From the NCBI GenBank assembly GCA_034382075.1, contig JAXMOZ010000003.1, positions 41,563-105,562 of the forward strand: DNA of 64,000 nucleotides, written 5' to 3'. Shown here piece after piece: positions 16,379 to 24,828 of the stretch (the first letter of the stretch is position 1; every line of letters starts with the position of its first letter). A program made the translations under genes and the position numbers. The stretch is from JAEULH01 sp034382075 (GTDB lineage Bacteria; Pseudomonadota; Alphaproteobacteria; Rhodospirillales; Defluviicoccaceae). Below the pieces are notes generated by a model. The model saw nothing but the letters and a program-made list of their open reading frames with translations. It did not search any database and had not been told where the DNA came from.

Positions 16379-16780
16379 ATGAACCGCACGGCACTGGTCA
16401 TCCCGCTCTGGGTCGCCGCCGGCGCCGCCATCGGCGGCCTCGCCCGCTACTGGTGCTCGGGCGCCATCGCCCACGCCTTCGGCGAGACCTTCCCCTGGGG
16501 CACCCTGATCGTCAACGTCGTCGGCTCGACCCTGATCGGCTTCGTCTTCGTCGTCACTGGGCCGGACGGCCGGGTGCTGATGGAGACCGCCCATCGCCAG
16601 TTCATCATGACCGGGATCTTCGGCGGCTTCACCACCTTCTCGTCGTTCAGCCTGCAGACGCTGACCCTGCTGCAGGAGGGCGAACGGCTCTACGCCCTGG
16701 CCAACATCGCCCTCTCCGTCGGGCTGTGCCTGTTGGGCGTCTGGCTCGGCGCCGTCCTCGGCGCGCTGGTCAATCGCTGA
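16379..16780 (+). CDS. crcB: Fluoride efflux channel CrcB (Fluc)
   Basis: A 133-residue four-helix membrane protein. Diagnostic Fluc motifs are GAAIGGLARYW near the start, FPWGTLIVNVVGSTLIGF, and the Phe-box sequence GIFGGFTTFSSFSLQTL with the Na+-site backbone region. It works as a dual-topology dimer exporting fluoride. Two in-frame ATGs lie 12 bases apart (16367 and 16379); either is possible. I see no room for a fluoride riboswitch in the 60-base gap to the divergent comB. A DUF190 gene follows 11 bases later, a recurrent pairing. Confidence 0.95.
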   Translation: MNRTALVIPLWVAAGAAIGGLARYWCSGAIAHAFGETFPWGTLIVNVVGSTLIGFVFVVTGPDGRVLMETAHRQFIMTGIFGGFTTFSSFSLQTLTLLQEGERLYALANIALSVGLCLLGVWLGAVLGALVNR

Positions 16781-16791
16781 GGCCGGGCAGG

Positions 16792-17133
16792 ATGACGCTT
16801 CCCGACGACGCCCGCCTGCTGAGGATCTTCTTCGGCGAGGACGACAAGGCCGCGGGGAAGCCGCTCTACGAGGCGCTGGTGGAGCTCGCCCGCAAGCAGG
16901 GCTTGGCCGGGGCCACCGTCTTGCGCGGGCCCATGGGCTTCGGCCGGGCGAGCCGGCTGCACACCGCCAAGATCCTCAGGCTGTCTCAGGACCTGCCGGT
17001 GGTCGTGGAGATCGTCGAGGCGGAGGAAAGGCTTCGCGACTTCGTCAGCGCCGCGGAGCCGCTGCTCGGCAGCGTGCTGGTGACCTTGGAGCGGGTCGAG
17101 GTGATCCGCTACGGCAAGGGGCAAGACGCCTAA
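16792..17133 (+). CDS. DUF190 domain-containing protein
   Basis: A 113-residue cytosolic protein of the DUF190 family, a ferredoxin-like/PII-like fold. Characteristic segments are LLRIFFGEDDKAAGKPLYEALVELA, then GLAGATVLRGPMGFGR and LPVVVEIVEAEE. The family is frequently next to crcB and is suspected to modulate fluoride export, but no biochemical role is established. The ATG is 11 bases after the crcB stop with GGCAGG before it, so both are very likely one transcript. Confidence 0.9.
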   Translation: MTLPDDARLLRIFFGEDDKAAGKPLYEALVELARKQGLAGATVLRGPMGFGRASRLHTAKILRLSQDLPVVVEIVEAEERLRDFVSAAEPLLGSVLVTLERVEVIRYGKGQDA

Positions 17134-17788
17134 CCGCGTGGCAGCGCCGTCACAATGCGCCCTCTTTGCGACGAGGAACCCGTCGCCGGACTTCGCGGCC
17201 GCCAATTGACGCCGGGGGAAAATCGGCGTCGATGCAACCTTAAGTGGCTGCCTGCCCTAGGGCAGCCGGCCAGTCCCGGATCTTCCTCCCCGCCTGACCG
17301 CTTTTGGTGAAGAACAGGGTTCAAGATCCTGAACCGAGCTTTGTCCCGCGTTCGAGACGTTTTCAGGAGCACGGAAAAAACAAGAGCGCGAAGCTTTGCC
17401 GGCCCGGTGCCGGCATTTGTGCCTCTGCACCGGCCCGACTTGGCCCCGGCGAGGAAATGGCGACGACTAACCCATTTGGTCGCTTGCCACCATTGCAGCC
17501 AAGTTCGCGATCCTATTCAATATTGAAGCACGAAGGTAAGTTCTTTCTGGCCCGAGTAGCAGAGACGTGTAATCCATTTGCAGTACCCGCGCCGGCTTGT
17601 CCCGTAACGTGTACTTGAACACATGGGCTCTGTCGGCGATTCCTGCACGGCTCCCTTTGCGCGCATTATCATAAAGATGGACGCCGAGCCCAAAAGTAGT
17701 ATGCTCTTTGGCGATGGCGAGGGGAGAATCAACAGCTTATTGGCGGGCACCGCCACGGAGGCGAACTGACAAGACTGGAGGTCGAACC
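17134..17788. other. 655-base gap without a supported gene
   Basis: Base composition is noticeably less GC-rich and less codon-biased than the flanking genes. The short open frames here (for example 17304-17618 on + and 17517-17804 on -) show no recognisable motif or third-position GC bias. It presumably holds the regulatory region for the LuxR-type gene at 17789 and might hide a small RNA, for which I see no specific evidence. Confidence 0.5.
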
Positions 17789-18622
17789 ATGGTGCAAGCA
17801 GCACGTGTGGGAGGCGCGAGGGGGCTCCTTACGGTTTCTAGGACGACGACGGCTTACGAGCCCATGAAGGGATCGCGAAACGCCGACAAGCCGCGGATCG
17901 TCTTGATCGACCCGCGGCCGCTGACGCGGGAATCGGTGGTCAATCTGCTCAACACGGCGGCGCGGGAGTTCGCCGTCTTGCCCATCTCCGCCGCGGGGGA
18001 GATCACCGAGGCAGCGACGGACAACGCCGGGCTGGTGCTCCTCAACGTGGGGTTCGCGCTCCTGTCCGACGCCTGGGTGGAAGAGGAGATTCGAACGATC
18101 GCGGACCGGATGCCGCAGGTCCCGCTAATCCTTTTGTGTGACTCGGAAGACATAGGCCAGGTCACCGAGGCCCTTGGCCGCGGTGTGCGCGGCTACATCC
18201 CAACCACTTTCAATCCGCGGGTGGCGGTGGAGGCCATGCGGCTGGTCCATGCCGGCGGCACCTTCGTTCCCGCCAGCGCCCTCAAGCAGTGCGGCAACGG
18301 CCATCGCCGCATCGAGGGCGAGCAGGGCGACGCGGGCGAACCGGCAGCGCCGGCGGCCGAAGCCGCCGCGCCCCCGACGGAGGCGGGCAACGGCGAGGCG
18401 CTGTTGCGCGAACTCACCCCGCGGCAGCGGGAGGTTCTTCGCCTCCTCTGCGAGGGCAAGCCGAACAAAATCATCGCCCACGCGCTGCACATGCAGGAGG
18501 GCACGGTCAAGGTGCACGTCCGCCAGATCATGAAAAAGCTCAAGGCGACCAACCGAACCCAGGTCGCGTTCCTCGCCAACCGGGTCGGCCTCGACAAGAC
18601 CCCGGGCTCCAATTCCGCATAG
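17789..18622 (+). CDS. LuxR-family regulator with degenerate receiver domain
   Basis: A 277-residue two-domain regulator. The ATG at 17789 has GGAGG eight bases upstream. Residues 30-160 have the receiver layout (RIVLIDPRPLTRESVVNLL, then VPLILLCDSED), but the strand that should carry the phospho-acceptor reads LVLLNVGFA, with Asn instead of Asp, and the conserved Lys site reads YIPTTF. Residues about 200-265 form a GerE-type helix-turn-helix: LTPRQREVLRLLCEGKPNKI followed by GTVKVHVRQIMKKL. An Ala/Pro/Glu-rich linker joins them. It should bind DNA without classic phosphorylation control. The closest pattern is the NarL/FixJ type. Confidence 0.85.
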   Translation: MVQAARVGGARGLLTVSRTTTAYEPMKGSRNADKPRIVLIDPRPLTRESVVNLLNTAAREFAVLPISAAGEITEAATDNAGLVLLNVGFALLSDAWVEEEIRTIADRMPQVPLILLCDSEDIGQVTEALGRGVRGYIPTTFNPRVAVEAMRLVHAGGTFVPASALKQCGNGHRRIEGEQGDAGEPAAPAAEAAAPPTEAGNGEALLRELTPRQREVLRLLCEGKPNKIIAHALHMQEGTVKVHVRQIMKKLKATNRTQVAFLANRVGLDKTPGSNSA

Positions 18623-18708
18623 CAGGCCTGCCTGCGGCACCGGGCTCACACTGGGCCTGACCATTTACGGGGGGCCTCCGCCTGGAACACCCGATGCTGA
18701 TATTACAA

Positions 18709-18773
18709 GGGCGGGTTAGCCGCAGGCGTAACCCGCCGATCTGCGGCGGGTCCGGCTTCGCCTTGACCCGCCC
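18709..18773. repeat. Two adjacent hairpins after the LuxR-type gene
   Basis: GGCGGGTTA (18710-18718) pairs with TAACCCGCC (18729-18737), and GGCGGGTC (18745-18752) pairs with GACCCGCC (18765-18772). This is a compact intergenic repeat and might also terminate transcription, though no T-run follows. Confidence 0.6.
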
Positions 18774-18875
18774 TACGCGCCACGCCGCTCGGGAGGACTG
18801 TCTTGTAGAGGCAATGCATCAACCCAGCCACTCGAACCCGCAAGCAGCTTCGTCGAATAGGCGCGCCCGCCGCCG

Positions 18876-19643
18876 TCACAACGTCTGGCGCAGGAACTCC
18901 ATTGTCCGCGACCAGGCCAACGCCGCATCGGCCTCGTCGTAGCGGCCGCCGGAGGGATTGGCGAAAGCGTGGTCGGCCTCGTACCAGTAGACCGTGACCG
19001 GCTTGCCGGCCTCGGCCATGGCCCGCTGGAATGAGGCCACCATGGGCTCGTTGATGAACTCGTCGCGGGTGGCGAAGTGGCCCAGCACCGGCCCCTTCAG
19101 TTTGGCCAGCTGGTCGGCCGGCTTATCGACCCTGCCATAGTAGACCACGGTCGCATCCACCGGCTCGGCGATGGACGCGTTCAGCGCCCAGCCGCCGCCG
19201 AAGCACCAGCCCATCACCGCCACCTTGCCGGTCGCCTTCTCGTGGGTCTTGAGCCAATCGAGCCAGGAGACCAGCGTGTCGGTCGCGGCCCCGGGATCGA
19301 CCGCCTGCATCAGCGCCTGCGCCCCTTCCCGGTCGCTCGCGCTCTTGCCGGCATAGAGATCCACCGCGAACGCCAGGAACCCCTGCCCGGCGAGATCGGC
19401 GGCCACCGCCTTGATCTGGTCGTTGAGGCCCCACCACTCGTGGATCAGCACGATGGCCGGCGCCGGCGTCGTCTCCGGCGCCGCCAGGGCGGCTGAGACC
19501 TTGCGCCCGCCGGCGGTGGTCAGCGTCACCTCCTGCAGCGATCCGGCGGCGGCGCGCGCGAGCGTGGGGTCGGCCAGCACCGCGGCCAGCGGCAGGCTGC
19601 CCAAGCCCCGGATGAGATGGCGACGGCTGAACGTCAAGGTCAT
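18876..19643 (-). CDS. Dienelactone hydrolase family protein, exported
   Basis: A 255-residue alpha/beta-hydrolase of the dienelactone hydrolase family. The N-terminus has a twin-arginine-like signal (FSRRHLIRGLG, then a hydrophobic run ending ARAAA), so it is probably exported folded. The nucleophile is Cys in GWCFGGGW, the Asp is probably in ATRDEF, and the His is in WYEADHAFAN, matching the Cys-Asp-His triad. HEWWGLNDQIKAVAADLA is the family oxyanion region. The substrate may be a carboxymethylene-butenolide or another small ester; no aromatic-degradation genes are adjacent. It is divergent from the phytase-like lipoprotein gene. Confidence 0.9.
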   Translation of the reverse strand: MTLTFSRRHLIRGLGSLPLAAVLADPTLARAAAGSLQEVTLTTAGGRKVSAALAAPETTPAPAIVLIHEWWGLNDQIKAVAADLAGQGFLAFAVDLYAGKSASDREGAQALMQAVDPGAATDTLVSWLDWLKTHEKATGKVAVMGWCFGGGWALNASIAEPVDATVVYYGRVDKPADQLAKLKGPVLGHFATRDEFINEPMVASFQRAMAEAGKPVTVYWYEADHAFANPSGGRYDEADAALAWSRTMEFLRQTL

Positions 19644-19779
19644 CGGCGGTCCTCCCTCGAAGAGTTCTTCGTCCGCGACATGTGGTCGCAGGCAGCGGCG
19701 GCACCAGCCGGGATCCCCGCGCCGCGGGCGTCTGTTGCGGCGCTATCAATGTCGGCAGCGCCAGCCTATTTTGCCGCCC

Positions 19780-20805
19780 ATGACGCGCCCCGCCCCGCCC
19801 GTGCCCGTGCCCCCTTCTGCGCACGGCCGCCGCCGCCGCTCCGCCCTCGTCGTCACCGCCGTGGCCCTGGCGGTGCTCGGCGCCTGCCGAACGCTGCCGG
19901 CCGACGAGCTTCGCCAGCCGGTCGCGATCGAGGTCATCGCCGAGCACGTCCCGCTGAACTACCAGGACCACCGCATCCACACCGTAGGCAGGCTGCGCTA
20001 CCGCGGCGGGCTTTCCCTGAGCGCCGGCGAGCCCCACTTCGGCGGGCTGTCCGGGCTGATCGTCTCGGCGGATGGAACGAAGATCACCGCCGTGTCGGAC
20101 ATGGGCTACTGGCTCGCCGGCAGCCTCGGCTACGGCAGCGGCAGCGATCTCGTCTCCATCGCCGGCGTGCGGATGGGGCCGCTGCTCGCCCCCGACGGAG
20201 CGCCCACGACCGGCAAGCTCAGGGGCGACGCCGAGTCGATCGCCCCGGACGGGCGCGGCGGCGTCCTCGTCGGCTTCGAGCAGGCCCACCGGCTGTGGCG
20301 CTACCCGGCGCTGGCCGGCCGGCCCGGCCCGGTGCAGGCGCCGACGGAGCTGAGCCAGGCGCCGGCCAATGGCGGCCTGGAGGCTCTGGCGAAGCTCGAT
20401 GACGGCCGCTTCCTGGCGCTGAGCGAGCAGCTCGCTGGTCCCGGCGGCACCCGCGGCTGGATCGGCGGGCCCAAGCGCTGGGAGCCGCTGACGCTGGCCG
20501 CCGACGGCGGCTTCGCTCCGACCGCGGCGGCCGTGCTCCCGAACGGCGACGCGTTGGTGCTGGAGCGCCGCTTCCCGCCGGTTGGCGCGCGGGTGTTGCG
20601 CATCGACGCCACCTCGATCGCGCCCGGCGCCACACTTAAGGGCGAGGAGCTGGCGCGGCTGGAAGGCGCCTACGCGGTCGACAACATGGAAGGCATCGCC
20701 GCGCGAACCGGGCCGAAGGGCGAGACGCTGATCTATCTCCTCTCCGACGACAACTTCAACCCGCTGCAGCAGACGTGGCTGCTGATGTTCGAGCTCGCGC
20801 CATGA
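19780..20805 (+). CDS. Esterase-like/phytase-like beta-propeller lipoprotein
   Basis: A 341-residue protein of the 'esterase-like activity of phytase' family. A basic N-terminus (HGRRRR) and hydrophobic run end in the lipobox LGAC, so it should be anchored in the membrane and face the periplasm. Repeated blade-like segments include HFGGLSGLIVSADGTKITAVSDMGYW, written here only as a pattern, plus GLEALAKLDDGRFLALSEQ and NMEGIAA with LIYLLSDDNFN near the end. The last codons overlap the ATG of the ABC exporter gene (ATGA), so the two are coupled. Catalytic activity is not established for the family. Confidence 0.84.
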   Translation: MTRPAPPVPVPPSAHGRRRRSALVVTAVALAVLGACRTLPADELRQPVAIEVIAEHVPLNYQDHRIHTVGRLRYRGGLSLSAGEPHFGGLSGLIVSADGTKITAVSDMGYWLAGSLGYGSGSDLVSIAGVRMGPLLAPDGAPTTGKLRGDAESIAPDGRGGVLVGFEQAHRLWRYPALAGRPGPVQAPTELSQAPANGGLEALAKLDDGRFLALSEQLAGPGGTRGWIGGPKRWEPLTLAADGGFAPTAAAVLPNGDALVLERRFPPVGARVLRIDATSIAPGATLKGEELARLEGAYAVDNMEGIAARTGPKGETLIYLLSDDNFNPLQQTWLLMFELAP

Positions 20806-22676
20806 GACGCGCCGCGCCGCCCCTTGCCGACGCCGAGGCCCGCAGCGGCACCTGGCGCGCCGACCTCGCCACCATCCGCACCCTGATCCCCTACCTCTGG
20901 CCGAAGGGCGAGCCGGGGCTTCGTCTCCGCGTCGTCATCGCCGTCGTCTTCCTGGTCGCCGCCAAGGGCTTCAACGTCTCCGTGCCCTGGTTCTACAAGG
21001 GCGTGGTCGACGCGCTGAGCCCGACCGGGGCGGCCGCGGCGGTGGTCGTCCCGGTGTTCCTCCTGGTTGCCTACGCCAGCGCCAGGGTGCTGGCCCAGAC
21101 CTTCGGCGAACTGCGCGACGGCGTCTTCGCCAAGGTCGCCCAGCGGGCGATCCGCCAGGCCGGCGTGCGCACCTTCCGCCACCTCCAGGGCCTGAGCCTG
21201 CGCTTCCACCTGGACCGGCGCACCGGCGCTATCAGCCGGGCGATCGAGCGAGGCACCAAGGGCATCGAGTTCCTGCTCAGCTTCATGCTGTTCAACGTGC
21301 TGCCGACCATCCTCGAGGTGCTGCTGGTCTGCGCCATCCTCTGGAGCCTGTTCGGCATCTGGTACGCCGCGATCACCTTCGTCTGCATCGCCGGCTATAT
21401 CGCCTGGACCGTGATCGTCACCGAGTGGCGGACCAAGTTCCGCCGGACGATGAACCGCTCCGACAGCGAGGCGCACACCAAGGCCATCGACAGCCTGCTC
21501 AACTTCGAGACGGTGAAGTACTTCGGCAACGAGGGCCACGAGACCCGCCGGTTCGACACCGCGCTCCGCGACTACGAAGGGGCCGCGGTGAAGAGCAAGG
21601 TGACCTTGAGCCTGCTCAACATCGGCCAGGGGGTGATCATCGCCATCGGCCTGATCGCACTGATGCTGATGGCCGGCAACGGCGTCGCCTCCGGCGCCTT
21701 GACCATCGGCGACTTCGTCATGGTCAACTCCTACCTGATCCAGCTCTACCTGCCGCTGAACTTCCTCGGCTTCGTCTACCGCGAGATCAAGCAGTCGCTA
21801 ACGGATATGGAGCAGATGTTCACCCTGCTGGACGTCGCCCCTGAGGTCGAGGATCGGCCGGGAGCCCGGCCGCTCGCGGTGGGCGGCGGCCGGATCGTCT
21901 TCGACGACGTCCGCTTCGCCTATGACGCCAGGCGAACCGTGCTCGACGGCATCTCGTTTGCCGTCGACGCCGGCCGCACGCTGGCCATCGTCGGCCCCAG
22001 CGGCGCCGGCAAGTCGACCATCTCCAGGCTGCTCTACCGCTTCTACGACGTCACCTCGGGCCGGATCCTGATCGACGGCCAGGACATCCGCGAGGTGACG
22101 CAGGCCTCGCTGCGCGCCGCCATCGGCATCGTTCCCCAGGACACCGTGCTGTTCAACGACACCATCTTCTACAACATCGCCTATGGCCGGCCCGGCGCCT
22201 CGCCGGCCGAAGTCGAGGCGGCGGCGAAGCTCGCGCGCATCCACGACTTCGTCATGGCCCAGCCGGACGGCTACTCCACCATGGTCGGCGAACGCGGGCT
22301 GAAGCTGTCGGGCGGCGAGAAGCAGCGGGTGGCGATCGCCAGGACCATCCTCAAGCGGCCGGAGATCCTGCTGTTCGACGAGGCCACCTCGGCGCTCGAT
22401 ACCCACACCGAGAAGGAGATCCAGGCGTCGCTGCGGGAGGTTTCGGTCGGGCGGACGACGCTGGTCATCGCCCACCGCCTCTCCACCGTGGTGGATGCCG
22501 ACGAGATCGTCGTCCTCGAAGCCGGCCGCATCGTCGAGCGCGGCCGCCACACGGAGCTTCTGGCCGAGGGCGGCACCTACGCTGCGATGTGGACCCGCCA
22601 GCAGCAGGTGGAGGAAGCCCGCGAGGTGCTCGAGCACGCCGGCGAGGACGAAGACCCCGCCCGCGCGGCGGAGTAG
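20802..22676 (+). CDS. ABC exporter of the Atm1/HMT1 type
   Basis: A 624-residue half-transporter: a six-helix membrane domain (about residues 45-340) followed by an ATPase. Walker A is GPSGAGKST near residue 400, the signature LSGGEKQRVAIAR near 501, Walker B ILLFDEATSALD near 522 and the H-loop in VIAHRLSTV. The membrane domain has the Atm1 pattern ETVKYFGNEGHETRRFD, which marks exporters of glutathione-linked sulfur or metal conjugates in mitochondria and alphaproteobacteria (for example the Novosphingobium Atm1). It should dimerise in the inner membrane. It starts inside the stop of the upstream lipoprotein gene. Confidence 0.93.
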   Translation: MRRAAPPLADAEARSGTWRADLATIRTLIPYLWPKGEPGLRLRVVIAVVFLVAAKGFNVSVPWFYKGVVDALSPTGAAAAVVVPVFLLVAYASARVLAQTFGELRDGVFAKVAQRAIRQAGVRTFRHLQGLSLRFHLDRRTGAISRAIERGTKGIEFLLSFMLFNVLPTILEVLLVCAILWSLFGIWYAAITFVCIAGYIAWTVIVTEWRTKFRRTMNRSDSEAHTKAIDSLLNFETVKYFGNEGHETRRFDTALRDYEGAAVKSKVTLSLLNIGQGVIIAIGLIALMLMAGNGVASGALTIGDFVMVNSYLIQLYLPLNFLGFVYREIKQSLTDMEQMFTLLDVAPEVEDRPGARPLAVGGGRIVFDDVRFAYDARRTVLDGISFAVDAGRTLAIVGPSGAGKSTISRLLYRFYDVTSGRILIDGQDIREVTQASLRAAIGIVPQDTVLFNDTIFYNIAYGRPGASPAEVEAAAKLARIHDFVMAQPDGYSTMVGERGLKLSGGEKQRVAIARTILKRPEILLFDEATSALDTHTEKEIQASLREVSVGRTTLVIAHRLSTVVDADEIVVLEAGRIVERGRHTELLAEGGTYAAMWTRQQQVEEAREVLEHAGEDEDPARAAE

Positions 22677-22679
22677 CCC

Positions 22680-23585
22680 TCAGCCCAACGCCGGCTCGTG
22701 CCGGCGTCCCCGTCCTTGGCCAACGACGGGCACGGCAGCCGGAGGCGCGTCCGCGGCCAGGATCTCGAACTCGACCGTATCGTGAGCGCAGAAAATGCGC
22801 ACCTCGCCCTCGTGGGTCAGCGAGAGCCGCCGCAGCCTCGCCTGGTTGGCGAGCCGGGCGGAGCGGTCCACCTCCATCATCGCCTGGTAGGTGCGAAGCC
22901 CCGGCGGACAGCGGTAGAGCCGCGAGCCGATCTCGCCGCGATAGAAATAGGCGTCCGCCGCGTAGAACAGCCAACCGCCCCCGCTCCCGGCGTCGCAGAT
23001 CGCAACGCCGCTATGGCCCCAGGTGTGACCCATGAGCGGGACCAGCAGGATCTCCGGCGGCAGACCGTCCAGGTCGCGCACCGCCTGGAAGCCGAACCAG
23101 GGCTCGCCTTCGCCGGCGCGGTAGCAGCGCCAGTCGGCGACCTCGTCCCACTGCTGCGGCCGGTAGCGTCTCGACCCCATCAGCCCGCCGCGGCGGCGGC
23201 ACGCTGCGTCCATCTCGTCTTCGAGCAGGTGCACGGTGGCCTGGGGGAAGTCCTCGATGCCGCCGGCATGGTCGAAGTCGAGATGGCTGATGACGATGTG
23301 GCGAACGTCGTTGGGGTCGAAGCCCAACCTGCGCACCTGGGCGATCGCGGTCTCCTCGGGGCGGAGCTGGATGTTGTTGAGCGCGAGGAAGAACGCACTC
23401 AGCCGCTCGTGCGGGCGGGTCACGTCGCGGATGCCAAAGCCGGTGTCGACCAGGATCAGGCCGGCGTCGCTCTCGATCAACAGGCAGTGGCAGACCAGCC
23501 GCCCAAAGGCTGCTTCGCTTTCTCCGTCGAACAGCCGCCCGCCGAGCGGGCAGCAGGTGCCGCAGTTGAGGTGATGGATGCGCAT
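22680..23585 (-). CDS. Metallo-beta-lactamase-fold hydrolase, lactonase-like
   Basis: A 301-residue MBL-fold protein. The metal-binding motif is HLDFDHAGG in a HIVISHLDFDH context, with further His in MGHTWGHSG and the bridging Asp in FYAADAYFY; the final His is in IFCAHDTVEFE. The start VHHLNCGTCCPLGG-like opening (actually IHHLNCGTCCPLGG) and LILVDTGFG are common in N-acyl-homoserine-lactonase relatives. It may cleave a lactone or other ester; quorum quenching is one possibility but unproven. The ATG overlaps the stop of a short upstream frame coding for a probable membrane protein. Confidence 0.86.
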   Translation of the reverse strand: MRIHHLNCGTCCPLGGRLFDGESEAAFGRLVCHCLLIESDAGLILVDTGFGIRDVTRPHERLSAFFLALNNIQLRPEETAIAQVRRLGFDPNDVRHIVISHLDFDHAGGIEDFPQATVHLLEDEMDAACRRRGGLMGSRRYRPQQWDEVADWRCYRAGEGEPWFGFQAVRDLDGLPPEILLVPLMGHTWGHSGVAICDAGSGGGWLFYAADAYFYRGEIGSRLYRCPPGLRTYQAMMEVDRSARLANQARLRRLSLTHEGEVRIFCAHDTVEFEILAADAPPAAVPVVGQGRGRRHEPALG

Positions 23586-23812
23586 CAGCGGGGCTTCCGA
23601 GCCAGGCGCTCCGCCGTCCGCCGGCGCACGGGCCCGGCGATCCTGGCCTCGGCCTGCCAAGCCGCGACGAGCGCACCCGCCGCCGCAAGTCCCAGCAGCA
23701 CCCCGAGGACCACGCCGGGACGCCGGCGCGGGACGGCGACACCGTGTTCGGCGCGCACCAGCGCCCGCCGGGTCGCCTCCGGCTCATCGGCCCTGAAGTG
23801 CCGCGCGTTCAT
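23585..23812 (-). CDS. Small single-helix membrane protein
   Basis: A 75-residue frame ending exactly on the ATG of the MBL-fold gene. It has a basic N-terminal part, one clear transmembrane segment (VVLGVLLGLAAAGALVAAW, residues 34-52) and a strongly basic C-terminus. I do not recognise a family. The coupling to a real gene and the sensible membrane topology support it, but GC-rich sequence often produces such frames, so it could be spurious. Confidence 0.45.
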   Translation of the reverse strand: MNARHFRADEPEATRRALVRAEHGVAVPRRRPGVVLGVLLGLAAAGALVAAWQAEARIAGPVRRRTAERLARKPR

Positions 23813-23948
23813 AGCCCTGCTCCACGACCTGCCGAAGACCGCGTATCAACGGCGTGCCGGCAGGCAGGGTTCCTCGCGGACCGGCTCTCGGAGTTGGCGA
23901 TGTCCCGGGCTTGCTGTTCGGGTGCAGCCGGTGGACGCGCGCTGCGGC

Positions 23949-24752
23949 TTAAGCCAGCGCCGCCGGGTCGATGGGCTCCTTGACGAAGGCCTCGATCGCC
24001 TCGGCGGTCTCCTCGGGGATCTCCAGCGAGGGGAAGTGGGTCTCGCCGTGGAGCCGGCGGACCTGGAACCAGGGATGGGCGGCGGAAAAGGCCTCCTGGG
24101 CCCAGAGGTAGGCGTCCTCCTTCGGCTGCGAATAGAGGTGGAGCACCGGCAGCGACGGGTGGATCGACGCCAGCGCGTGCTGCGGGCTGCCCCACTGGCC
24201 GTAGGCGAGCACGATCTCGCGGGCGGCGCGGGCCCACATGTCCTGGCCGTAGCCGCCCATCTCCTCCGAGATGTGGCGGATGACCTCGGGCACGTTGCTC
24301 CGCCCCATCCACGAGGCGAACAGGCTGGCGCGGGTCTTGCGGAAGCGGTCGGGGTCGCGCAGGCCGTTCAGCGTGGCGAGGAAGGCGGCCGGCGGCGCGG
24401 TCATGATCCAGTCGAGGAAGACGGCGCGCTGCACCCGCTCGCCCAGCCGGCGGCGCAGCGCCACCGCCACCCAGCCGGCGTGAGAGATGGTCACCGGGAC
24501 CACCGAGCCGACGCCGCGCTCGTCGAGGAAGGCGATGACGTCGCGAACCAGATCCTGGCTGGTGAAGTCGCCGGCGGCGGGAGGCGAGCCGCCGTGGCCG
24601 CGCCAGTCGATGGCGAGCGCCCGCCGGTGCTTGCCGGCGAGCTCCGCCAGCCGGCTGAAGGCTGTGCGGTTCTCGCACCAGCCGGGCAGGCAGAGCAGCG
24701 CCGGCTCACCGCTGCCGCGGTCGTCGAAGGCCATGGAGGACGGCGTACCCAT
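23949..24752 (-). CDS. Alpha/beta-hydrolase-fold protein resembling cofactor-free 2,4-dioxygenases (HOD/QDO/AqdC type)
   Basis: A 267-residue protein whose sequence follows the ring-cleaving dioxygenases of quinolone breakdown rather than ordinary esterases. Matching features are CLPGWCEN (residues 21-28, with the Trp/Cys seen in HOD), SHAGW with Ser90 and His91 where those enzymes have SHGGW, AVFLDWIM with Asp114, EEMGGYGQDMWARA, YGQWGSPQHAL, LYSQP and GETHFPSLEIP with His239. The Ser/His/Asp set needed for substrate deprotonation and O2 attack is present. Substrate unknown; a 3-hydroxy-4-quinolone or other N-heteroaromatic is a possibility. No signal peptide. Confidence 0.78.
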   Translation of the reverse strand: MGTPSSMAFDDRGSGEPALLCLPGWCENRTAFSRLAELAGKHRRALAIDWRGHGGSPPAAGDFTSQDLVRDVIAFLDERGVGSVVPVTISHAGWVAVALRRRLGERVQRAVFLDWIMTAPPAAFLATLNGLRDPDRFRKTRASLFASWMGRSNVPEVIRHISEEMGGYGQDMWARAAREIVLAYGQWGSPQHALASIHPSLPVLHLYSQPKEDAYLWAQEAFSAAHPWFQVRRLHGETHFPSLEIPEETAEAIEAFVKEPIDPAALA

Positions 24753-24828
24753 GGCCCATCCTGCCGCGTTTTTCGCCGCGAGTTCAAGCGCGGTTCAAGC
24801 GCGGCGCGAACGGCGGACCCCGGCCGGC

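Noticed and set aside
17304..17804. Short frames on both strands (about 95-105 codons)
   Set aside because: No ribosome-binding site, no motif, no codon bias, and they overlap each other.
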